DNA of 64,000 nucleotides, from positions 1 through 64,000 of the forward strand of contig JAIKWV010000013.1 in NCBI GenBank assembly GCA_024684435.1, read 5' to 3'. The position numbers were made by a program, and so were the translations under genes. Numbering within the stretch: the first letter of the stretch is position 1; every line of letters begins with the position of its first letter. Source of the stretch: Clostridiales bacterium (lineage in GTDB: Bacteria > Bacillota > Clostridia > Oscillospirales > Acutalibacteraceae). Below are positions 52,050-59,412 of this stretch, one piece after another. Below the pieces are notes generated by a model. That model was not told the DNA's origin and ran no database searches. It saw only the letters and a program-made list of their open reading frames with translations.

Positions 52050-52931
52050 TCAATTTATATTAAGTTCGGTAAAAAATTCCTCCGTTGTCAATTCTCCCGA
52101 ACGGTTAAAACGACCCAGACGGAATATCCATTCCTCCGCATTGTCTATATCCAGTCTGTTCAGTTTTTCCTCGCATATCATAGCCGCCTCAAAACCCAGC
52201 TCTTTCAATATTTCCGGGGTTTCCTTTGAGTATTCGCCGTAAGGGTAGACCACAGCCTTCGGTCTGTAACCCGTATGCTCCCCGATTTCATCCTGCAGCA
52301 GCATAAGATCATTTTTCAGCGCCGCTTTGTATTGTTCGATATTCTCACCTCTGCGTCTTCGCACGCCCTTTCTGCCGCACGAGTTCCTGTGCATATCATA
52401 TGTATGGTTCTGTATCTCAACATATCCGCTCTTTACCAGCATATCCACCTTTTCCCAGTTGAGATGCGAATACTTCAGATGATGATCCTCCACCTGAGAA
52501 AAGTTGTCGGTGGCGGAGCCGATTATGGCGACAACAGCCTTAAGATCGTATTTTTTGAGCAGAGGCAGAAGGATATCATAAACCGTTTCGTATCCGTCGT
52601 CAAAGCTTATCATTATAGGCTTTGACGGCAGCTTTTTGCCGTGATCCTTGAATTCTGTCAGATCCTCAACGGTGATTGCCGTATAGCCGTGATTTTTTAT
52701 GTATCTCAGATCCTCCTCAAGGGTCGATTCCATTACGGTAAATTTGTTCACGCAGTTTTTATTGCGGGTTATCTGGTGGTACATCAGTATGGGCAGGACA
52801 GTAACGTCTTTACCCGTGCCGCTCACGGCGATCGAATTTGTGCTTACCCCAACTATCACCGACAGGGCAAGTACGACCGTCACGGCAAGAAATATCTGCA
52901 GTTTTTTTATTTTTATAACCAAAGAGCTCAC
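52050..52931 (-). CDS. Polysaccharide deacetylase (CE4)
   Basis: Membrane-anchored NodB-fold deacetylase of 293 residues. One N-terminal helix (IFLAVTVVLALSVIVGVSTN) precedes the catalytic domain with ILMYHQIT, metal-binding SFDDGYETV, and QNHTYDMHRNSC supplying the HxxxxH histidines; PYGEY follows. It should remove acetyl groups from peptidoglycan or a surface glycan. The start is uncertain: GTG 52931 lies inside a hairpin, and TTG 52919 is better placed after GGGGTGA. It is 58 bases downstream of the DUF1015 gene on the same strand. Confidence 0.88.
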   Translation of the reverse strand: MSSLVIKIKKLQIFLAVTVVLALSVIVGVSTNSIAVSGTGKDVTVLPILMYHQITRNKNCVNKFTVMESTLEEDLRYIKNHGYTAITVEDLTEFKDHGKKLPSKPIMISFDDGYETVYDILLPLLKKYDLKAVVAIIGSATDNFSQVEDHHLKYSHLNWEKVDMLVKSGYVEIQNHTYDMHRNSCGRKGVRRRRGENIEQYKAALKNDLMLLQDEIGEHTGYRPKAVVYPYGEYSKETPEILKELGFEAAMICEEKLNRLDIDNAEEWIFRLGRFNRSGELTTEEFFTELNIN

Positions 52932-52960
52932 CCCGAATACAATTTATGTACGGAGTGAGC
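52926..52960 (-). promoter_or_regulatory. Hairpin over the deacetylase start
   Basis: GCTCACCCCG / CGGAGTGAGC arms (one mismatch) with a 15-base loop, between the DUF1015 stop and the deacetylase start. It covers the GGGGTGA ribosome-binding bases, so it may lower translation or end part of the upstream transcript. Confidence 0.45.
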
Positions 52961-52989
52961 CTGTTATTACTTTTTGAATTTTATTTGAA

Positions 52990-54234
52990 TTATGAAAGCT
53001 TATGAATGAACAGTCCACTGAGGAGCTTGGGTTCAAACCATGTGGATTTCGGGGGCATGATCTTATTTGCGTCGGCGATGTCCATGAGATCGTCAAGAGT
53101 GGTGGGATACATGGAGAACGCAAGAAGCATATCCGATGTGGCTCTGCGCTCAAGCTCGCCTAAACCTCTGATGCCGCCGACAAAATCTATCCTCTTGTCC
53201 GTACGGGGATCGTCGATGCCAAGCACGGGAGCGATAAGATTGTTCTGAAGTATGGACACGTCCAGACGGGCAACAGGATCGTCTGCATCAAATGTGCCGT
53301 CCTTCGCGGTGAGCTTGTACCACTTGCCCTCAAGGTACATACCGTATGTATGCTTCGCATCCGGCTTGAAGGGAGATACGGGAGCCTTCTCAACAGTAAA
53401 CTTTTCACCGATCTTTTCGATGAACTGCTCTGCCGTCATGCCGTTGAGATCCTTTATTACGCGGTTATAGTCCATTATCTCCAGCTCATTCTGGGGGAAC
53501 AGAACGGCAAGGAAGAAATTGAATTCCTCGTCCCCGGTGTAATCAGGCTTTGCCTCGCGGCGTTTGCAACCCACTCTGACGGCGGAGGCGGCGCGGTGAT
53601 GTCCGTCCGCTATGTAAAGATAATCAACACCCTTGAATTTCCCGGTAATGTCAGCGACCACAGCGTCGTCATCGATCACCCATACGGTGTTGGCTATACC
53701 GTCATCTGTAACGAAATCGTAAACCGGCTCATGTGAGGCTTTCCAACCCTCCACCACAGCGGTTATATCGTCCCGCTCACGGTAGGTGAGGAAGATGGGG
53801 CCGGTATTTGCGTCACAGTAATCAACGTGATTTATCCTGTCCGCTTCCTTGTCGGCGCGGGTAAGCTCATGCTTCTTGATGATGTTGTTCATGTAGTCGT
53901 CAATTGATGTACAGCCTACAAGACCTGTCTGACTTCTGCCTTTCATTATCTGACGGTAAATGTAGATGCAGGGCTTTTCGTCCTCTTTGCAGACCTTATC
54001 CTCAACAAGCTTGTTGAGGTTTTCCCTGGCCTTGAGATAAACCTGCTCGGTATAGATGTCTATACCCTCTGGCAGATCTACCTCCGCCTTATCCACATGC
54101 AGGAATGAATAGGGCTTGCCCTTTACCATTTCCCGCGCTTCTTCGCTGTTCATAACGTCGTAGGGCAGAGCCGCAACTTCTCCCGCCTTTTCCGGGACAG
54201 GACGGATCGCCTTGAAGGGTCTTAAAATTGCCAT
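52990..54234 (-). CDS. DUF1015 (SerK-like) protein
   Basis: Cytosolic protein of 414 residues covering the complete DUF1015 family: FKAIRPVPEKAGEVAALPYDVMNSEEAR at the start, the LYIADGHHRAASAVRVG motif (His-His-Arg, shared with ParB/sulfiredoxin-fold serine kinases) near 215, and a C-terminal TWFEPKLLSGLFIHKL. Relatives with this motif phosphorylate free serine, so a small-molecule kinase is possible but not shown. It is followed by a deacetylase gene and preceded by an acyl-CoA synthetase gene on the same strand. Confidence 0.88.
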   Translation of the reverse strand: MAILRPFKAIRPVPEKAGEVAALPYDVMNSEEAREMVKGKPYSFLHVDKAEVDLPEGIDIYTEQVYLKARENLNKLVEDKVCKEDEKPCIYIYRQIMKGRSQTGLVGCTSIDDYMNNIIKKHELTRADKEADRINHVDYCDANTGPIFLTYRERDDITAVVEGWKASHEPVYDFVTDDGIANTVWVIDDDAVVADITGKFKGVDYLYIADGHHRAASAVRVGCKRREAKPDYTGDEEFNFFLAVLFPQNELEIMDYNRVIKDLNGMTAEQFIEKIGEKFTVEKAPVSPFKPDAKHTYGMYLEGKWYKLTAKDGTFDADDPVARLDVSILQNNLIAPVLGIDDPRTDKRIDFVGGIRGLGELERRATSDMLLAFSMYPTTLDDLMDIADANKIMPPKSTWFEPKLLSGLFIHKLS

Positions 54235-54252
54235 TGAAAATTCCTCCTAAAA

Positions 54253-55947
54253 TCAAACGGTGGTTCCGTTATTATACTTCTTCATATCATTTGCGCGGAT
54301 CGCCGTGCGCATGATCTTGCCGCTGATCGTTTTGGGAAGCTCTTTAACGAACTCGATCATGCGGGGATATTTATAGGGCGCGGTGGTATGCTTAACGTGA
54401 TTCTGAAGCTCCTTTATAAGCTCATCGCCGGGCTGGTAACCCCTTGCAAGAACTATGGTAGCCTTGACTATTTCTCCTCTGATGGGGTCGGGCACAGCAG
54501 TGACCGCGCACTCAAGCACCGAGGGATGCTCCATAAGGGCGCTCTCCACCTCGAAGGGGCCTATACGGTATCCGGAACATTTTATAACGTCGTCATTCCT
54601 GCCCTCGAACCAATAATAGCCGTCCGCGTCTCTCCACGCCATATCGCCGGTGCCGTAATTGCCGTGGGTAAAGCTTTTTGCCATGGCCTCGTCGTCCTTC
54701 CAGTAATCTCTGAAAAGACCCACGGGACGTTTTTTGTCAACGCCCTTGACGCTTATCATGCCGACTATACCGTCCTCGCAGGGATTTCCGTTTTCGTCCA
54801 GCAGATCGATGTCAAATATTGGGGAAGGCTTGCCCATTGAGCCGGGGCGTATCTCCACCCAGGGGAAATTCGCAAGCAGTACCGAGGTCTCGCTCTGACC
54901 GAAGCCCTCATAAATGCGAAGACCGGTCTGCTTTTCTATCTGATTGAAGACCTCAGGATTAAGGGGCTCTCCGGCAACGGTGGCGTGTTTAATAAAGCTC
55001 AGATCATAGGCGGACAGATCTTCCTTGATAAGCACCCTGTAAATAGTTGCGGGGGCGCAGAAGGTGGTGGGATGTATCCTCATGATCGCTTTAAGCATTG
55101 TGTCGGGATGGAACTTTTCCGTGTCGTATGCGCCTATCGCCGCTCCGCAGATCCACTGCCCGTAGATCTTGCCCCAGGCAAATTTTGCCCAGCCGGAATC
55201 CGTCTGAGTCATGTGTACAGTATTCTCCTGAACGCAGTGCCAGAATTTTGCTGTCGTAATATGACCAAGAGCGGAAGAAAAATCGTGGCGGACCATTTTG
55301 GGCATACCGCTGGTACCCGATGAGAAATAAAGCAGAGCGGTATCTGTAACAACTGTCCTGCCCTCGTCGGTGGGTCTTTCAAAAACAGGGGAATAATTAT
55401 TTATCACACTGCGGTAATCTATCGCGCCCTCAACAGGCTTATCGCCCACGGTTATATATGTAGTCACTCCCGGGCATTCCGGCAGGGAATCCCTGGCGTG
55501 CTTTACTATTTCATCGTCATTTACGGTTATCAGCGCCTTAGCGCCCGCGGCGTTCATGCGATAGACAAGATCTTTTTTGGTAAGCTGGAACGTTCCCGGA
55601 ATTACCACAGCGCCCAGCTTGTGCAGGGCGACCATGCAGAACCATACCTCGGGACGCTGCTTGAGCACCAGCATTACAACGTCGCCCTTTTTGATACCGC
55701 ATTCTTTGAGAAGGTTTACGGTCCTGTTGCTGTACTCCTTGATATCTTTAAACGTATATGTACGCATTTCCTCGGTGTCGTTCGTCCACACCAAAGCAAG
55801 CTTATCCGGTTCAAGTCTTGCCCACTCGTCCACAACGTCGAAGCCGAAATTGAAATCGTCCGGCACGTTTATTGTGAAATTCTCTTTCATGTCCTCGTAG
55901 GAATCAAACTCAAACCGGGGACAGTATCTTTTGATTATCTCATTCAT
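54253..55947 (-). CDS. Acyl-CoA synthetase (AMP-binding, MACS-like)
   Basis: Adenylate-forming ligase of 564 residues. P-loop YFSSGTSGMPKMVRHD, the A5 block YEGFGQSET, GDMAWRDADGYYWFEGRNDDVIKCSGYRIGPFEVESAL and the C-terminal lysine motif LPKTISGKIMR are all intact. The length and spacing resemble medium-chain or acetyl-type acyl-CoA synthetases. The substrate cannot be fixed. It lies between an XRE-cupin regulator and a DUF1015 gene in one minus-strand run, suggesting use of an exogenous carboxylate. Confidence 0.9.
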   Translation of the reverse strand: MNEIIKRYCPRFEFDSYEDMKENFTINVPDDFNFGFDVVDEWARLEPDKLALVWTNDTEEMRTYTFKDIKEYSNRTVNLLKECGIKKGDVVMLVLKQRPEVWFCMVALHKLGAVVIPGTFQLTKKDLVYRMNAAGAKALITVNDDEIVKHARDSLPECPGVTTYITVGDKPVEGAIDYRSVINNYSPVFERPTDEGRTVVTDTALLYFSSGTSGMPKMVRHDFSSALGHITTAKFWHCVQENTVHMTQTDSGWAKFAWGKIYGQWICGAAIGAYDTEKFHPDTMLKAIMRIHPTTFCAPATIYRVLIKEDLSAYDLSFIKHATVAGEPLNPEVFNQIEKQTGLRIYEGFGQSETSVLLANFPWVEIRPGSMGKPSPIFDIDLLDENGNPCEDGIVGMISVKGVDKKRPVGLFRDYWKDDEAMAKSFTHGNYGTGDMAWRDADGYYWFEGRNDDVIKCSGYRIGPFEVESALMEHPSVLECAVTAVPDPIRGEIVKATIVLARGYQPGDELIKELQNHVKHTTAPYKYPRMIEFVKELPKTISGKIMRTAIRANDMKKYNNGTTV

Positions 55948-55980
55948 TTTTTTAACCTGCTTTATTAAAAAGATTTGCTC

Positions 55981-56532
55981 TTATTCTGTGATGACTGTAA
56001 GGAACTTTGTCGTTCCGTCCACGGCAGCCTGGCCGTGAGGAAGGGAAGGATCGAAATAGATGCAGTCTCCCTCGTTGAGTAAAAAACTCTTGCTGCCCAC
56101 AGTGACCTTTACGGAGCCTTCAAGGACATAGTTGAACTCCTGACCTCCGTGGGTGACGAGAGCAGGCTCCTTTTCCTGCACATCAAGGGTGACGAGCATA
56201 GGATCCATAATACGGTTCTTGAAATTGTAAGCCAGTCCCTCAAAGTGGTAGCCCTTGTATCTGTCAACGGCTATACCCTCGCCCTTGCGCACCACGGTGT
56301 GGGTATTCATACGGGGAGAATCCCCTGTAAGCAGGACAGTGCAGTCAACACCCAGCAATTCCGCAATATCGTATAATGTGCTGATGGGTATATCCTTTGT
56401 TCCGTTTTCAAGGGCGGTATACTGGTCGATATCGATTTTAAGCCCCTTGGCCATCTCTATTGAAGAAATGTCAAGAATTTCTCTCAGCTCTTTTATCCTC
56501 TTCGGGATCTGATGCAGATCAGTGTTATTCAT
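55981..56532 (-). CDS. XRE-cupin transcriptional regulator
   Basis: Regulator of 183 residues: an N-terminal helix-turn-helix (IKELREILDISSIEMAKGLKIDIDQYTALENGTKDIPISTLYDIAELL) and a C-terminal cupin (HGGQEFNYVLEGSVKVTVGSKSFLLNEGDCIYFDPSLPHGQ) that may bind a small ligand or metal. It overlaps the upstream CofE-like gene by 8 bases and is 33 bases from the acyl-CoA synthetase gene, so it probably controls this set. Confidence 0.93.
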   Translation of the reverse strand: MNNTDLHQIPKRIKELREILDISSIEMAKGLKIDIDQYTALENGTKDIPISTLYDIAELLGVDCTVLLTGDSPRMNTHTVVRKGEGIAVDRYKGYHFEGLAYNFKNRIMDPMLVTLDVQEKEPALVTHGGQEFNYVLEGSVKVTVGSKSFLLNEGDCIYFDPSLPHGQAAVDGTTKFLTVITE

Positions 56533-57256
56533 TATTCACAGGCGCCTCCTGTTCAGTTACTTTTCTGACTATGGCAATTGGTGTCTGCTGTGAAGCCTGA
56601 CCCAAAGGATTGTCCGCGAAAATTTCCTTGCACATATCTATGCTTATATCTTTATCGCTGACACCTAAGATCTCCCTGCCTATATCGTTGGAGTCGATAA
56701 TTACCACCTGGCAGCCGGTGTGCCTGCTCAGCTGAGCGGCGACCTTATCCGGATCTTTCGGCGCGAGCTTCGCGCAGTGATTATAGGGGGGAAGCGTATA
56801 GCTGCATGGACCGTCTATCGCCCTGCCCTTGTCCCCTACTATCTTGTAAAATACGCCTCTGACGCCGAAGGGCTTTGTCACCGCAGAGCAGAAGGCGGCG
56901 AAAAGGATCTTTGGAACTCCTATATCGCGTATGGCAAGCTCCATTGTCCATGGACTGCCCAGGCCTATGCCGTATGGTGACTTGTAAACGAACTTGCACA
57001 GGAAATTGGCAAGCTTTGAGGGATGTATGTCGTCGATGTCAAAGGCTCTGCCCTGACTTATTGCGATTATCTTTTCGCTTATAAAGATCATATCGCCGTC
57101 CTCAAGATACTGACTTACATAGTCATCCATTATTTTATTAAGATCGTCACCGGAGACCACCACATGGGTCTTTACGGGATATCTCATGAATTCGCCAAAT
57201 GAAGTTTCGATTTTAAGCTGCTTGCCCTCATTGGGCTCCAAAGCGATATTTTCCAT
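56525..57256 (-). CDS. CofE-like (F420-0:glutamate ligase family) protein
   Basis: Protein of 243 residues matching the coenzyme F420-0:gamma-glutamyl ligase fold: GDMIFISEKIIAISQGRAFDIDDI, SPYGIGLGSPWTMELAIRDIG, AIDGPCSYTLPPYN and VVIIDSNDIGREILG. Family members join glutamate to a lactyl-phospho-deazaflavin. No other F420 genes are visible in this window and F420 is not expected in gut Clostridia, so another carboxylate or amino-acid ligation is more likely. It is the first gene of a run with an XRE-cupin regulator, an acyl-CoA synthetase and a DUF1015 kinase-like protein. Confidence 0.8.
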   Translation of the reverse strand: MENIALEPNEGKQLKIETSFGEFMRYPVKTHVVVSGDDLNKIMDDYVSQYLEDGDMIFISEKIIAISQGRAFDIDDIHPSKLANFLCKFVYKSPYGIGLGSPWTMELAIRDIGVPKILFAAFCSAVTKPFGVRGVFYKIVGDKGRAIDGPCSYTLPPYNHCAKLAPKDPDKVAAQLSRHTGCQVVIIDSNDIGREILGVSDKDISIDMCKEIFADNPLGQASQQTPIAIVRKVTEQEAPVNNE

Positions 57257-57294
57257 GACAGACCTTCCTCAGAAAGAAATTTCGTTATAATATT

Positions 57295-59121
57295 TTACTC
57301 CACTGTAACGGATTTTGCAAGACATCTTGGCTTATCAATGTCACATTTTCTGAATTTTGCCGCATAATACGCAAATAACTGCAACGGAACGACCTCCAAA
57401 GAACCCACAAACAGGGGGTGAGTTGCAGGTACAAGCAGCAGATCGTCGTATTTCAGCGCCTTTACGTTGTCCTCTGTGGATACACAGATTATCTTTGCGC
57501 CCCTTGCGCGAACCTCTTCTATATTGCTCTGGGTCTTGGCGAGCAGACGCTCGCAGCAGCAGAGAGCTATTACCAGTGTACCGTCCTCGATAAGTGAGAT
57601 CGTGCCGTGCTTCAATTCGCCGGCGGCGTACGCCTCGGAATGAACGTAGCTTATTTCCTTGAGTTTGAGCGAGGATTCCATTGCTCCCGCATAGTCGATG
57701 TTCCTGCCCACATAGTAGGCGTGATCCTTCTCGTAATATTTTGAAGCTAACTCCTTCGCCTGCTCCTTTGTACCAAGAGCTTTTTCCACCGCGTCGGGAA
57801 GAACGGCAAGGTAATGTTCAAGGTTCCTTATCTCGTTATCGTCCACAGTCTTAAGCTCCTGCGCCATATAGACCGCCGTCACATAAAGGGTCGCCAACTG
57901 AGCGGAATACGCCTTTGTGGTGGCAACTGCTATCTCAATGCCCGCCCGGGTAAAGAGGACACAGTCGCTCTCTGTGGCAATGGTGCTGCCTTCAACGTTT
58001 ACTATGGACATAACCCGGGCGCCGCTCTCCTTTGCCAGTCTGAGAGCCGCCAGAGTATCGGCAGTCTCACCGCTTTGGCTGATTATTATGACCAGGGTAT
58101 GATTGTCAAGTATGGGATGGCGATAGCGGAACTCGGAGGCAATGTCCGCCTCCACGGGAATGCGCACAAGCTCCTCGATAACATACTTTCCCACAACTCC
58201 CGCATGGTAAGCGGAGCCGCAGCCTACGATAAAAATACGGTTGATATCCTTAAGCTCACCGAAGCCCTTTGACGCTTCGCCAAGATCCACCCTGCCCTCG
58301 GAGGTGAGGTACTGATTTATGGTGGCTCTCAGGGTCTCGGGCTGTTCGTATATTTCCTTCATCATGAAATACTCATAGCCGTTTTTGTCCGCCGATTTGG
58401 CGTTGAGGCCCACAGTCTCCGCGCTCTTTTCAATGGGCTTGCCGTCAAAGTCATAAAATGCGGCGCCGGACTTTGTGAACATACATATTTCTCCGTCCTC
58501 CATACGGTATATCTCCTCAGAATAGGGAAGCAGAGCCGTAATGTCCGACGCAATAAGACAGCCCTTGTCACAAACAGCGGCAAGGAGAGGCGAACTCTTC
58601 CTTACACCCACAAGCGTGTCGGGATAGTCCTCGCAAAGTATACCGAGAGCGAAGGAGCCGTTTAGCTGAGAAACGGTTTTCACTACGGTTTCGATAAGAT
58701 CGCCGTTGTAGTTTTTCTCAGCCAGCTGAGCTACGACCTCAGTATCCGTATCGGATTTGAATTCCACGCCCTCAGCCTTAAGCTGAGCCTTGAGCTCAAG
58801 ATAGTTTTCTATTATACCGTTATGCACAAGTGTTATCTTTCCGTTTTGACCCGAATGGGGATGGGCATTATAATCCGAAGGCTTTCCGTGGGTAGCCCAA
58901 CGGGTATGACCTATACCGAGCGTTCCCTGCGGTGTGCCCTGTTCCCTGATCTTTTCTCTCAGAGCGCTGAGTCTGCCGTTGGATTTGATCGTATTTATCC
59001 CGCCGCTTTCAAAAACGGCAATACCTGCTGAATCGTATCCGCGATATTCAAGTCTTTCCAGACCGTCGGTCAATACGGGGACCGCCTGATCTTCTCCGAG
59101 GTAGCCTATGATTCCGCACAT
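57295..59121 (-). CDS. glmS: Glutamine--fructose-6-phosphate aminotransferase
   Basis: Makes glucosamine-6-phosphate, the entry to cell-wall amino sugars. Length 608, as usual. The N-terminal nucleophile follows Met in MCGIIGYLG; the glutaminase domain has GHTRWATHGKPSDYNAHPH and DTEVVAQL; the two SIS domains have CGSAYHAGVVGKYVIEEL, SQSGETADTLAAL and the C-terminal CDIDKPRCLAKSVTVE. The leader lacks the glmS ribozyme found in many Firmicutes. It is downstream of its own extended -10 promoter and divergent from the sigma-like/ComEA gene. Confidence 0.97.
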   Translation of the reverse strand: MCGIIGYLGEDQAVPVLTDGLERLEYRGYDSAGIAVFESGGINTIKSNGRLSALREKIREQGTPQGTLGIGHTRWATHGKPSDYNAHPHSGQNGKITLVHNGIIENYLELKAQLKAEGVEFKSDTDTEVVAQLAEKNYNGDLIETVVKTVSQLNGSFALGILCEDYPDTLVGVRKSSPLLAAVCDKGCLIASDITALLPYSEEIYRMEDGEICMFTKSGAAFYDFDGKPIEKSAETVGLNAKSADKNGYEYFMMKEIYEQPETLRATINQYLTSEGRVDLGEASKGFGELKDINRIFIVGCGSAYHAGVVGKYVIEELVRIPVEADIASEFRYRHPILDNHTLVIIISQSGETADTLAALRLAKESGARVMSIVNVEGSTIATESDCVLFTRAGIEIAVATTKAYSAQLATLYVTAVYMAQELKTVDDNEIRNLEHYLAVLPDAVEKALGTKEQAKELASKYYEKDHAYYVGRNIDYAGAMESSLKLKEISYVHSEAYAAGELKHGTISLIEDGTLVIALCCCERLLAKTQSNIEEVRARGAKIICVSTEDNVKALKYDDLLLVPATHPLFVGSLEVVPLQLFAYYAAKFRKCDIDKPRCLAKSVTVE

Positions 59122-59162
59122 AATGTTATCCTCCTTTATGAAATAGATAAAAAATCGGATTT

Positions 59163-59171
59163 ATTATACCA
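59163..59171 (-). promoter_or_regulatory. Extended -10 promoter of glmS
   Basis: On the minus strand TGGTATAAT, an extended -10 box, about 40 bases before the start codon. No consensus -35 at the right distance. Confidence 0.5.
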
Positions 59172-59285
59172 CAACCTTGTCAAATTATAATTCTAAATTA
59201 GCATTGTTTTTTCGTTTTCGGCCGTTTTTTTCTAATTTTACAAAAAAGCTTCCGCTTTTTCTCATTCCTTCCTGATTATTTTGTA

Positions 59286-59314
59286 TTGACTAAGCAAATT
59301 CTTTATATTATAAT
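59286..59314 (+). promoter_or_regulatory. Promoter of the sigma-like/ComEA gene
   Basis: TTGACT (59286-59291), 17 bases, TATAAT (59309-59314). The ~95-base leader contains a small GGTGT/ACACC hairpin and a repeated AAGGGTGT near the ribosome-binding site. Confidence 0.7.
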
Positions 59315-59412
59315 GAATGCGTGATTATGGGTAATAATATCATTTTATATCGGTGATAAGAGTTATAGAAATTACATTTAAGAAAGGGTGTAAGGACACC
59401 TGTTAAGGGTGT

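Noticed and set aside
59122..59285. glmS ribozyme in the glmS leader
   Set aside because: The leader is about 35 bases from the extended -10 box to the gene, and the conserved core bases of the ribozyme are not present on the minus strand.
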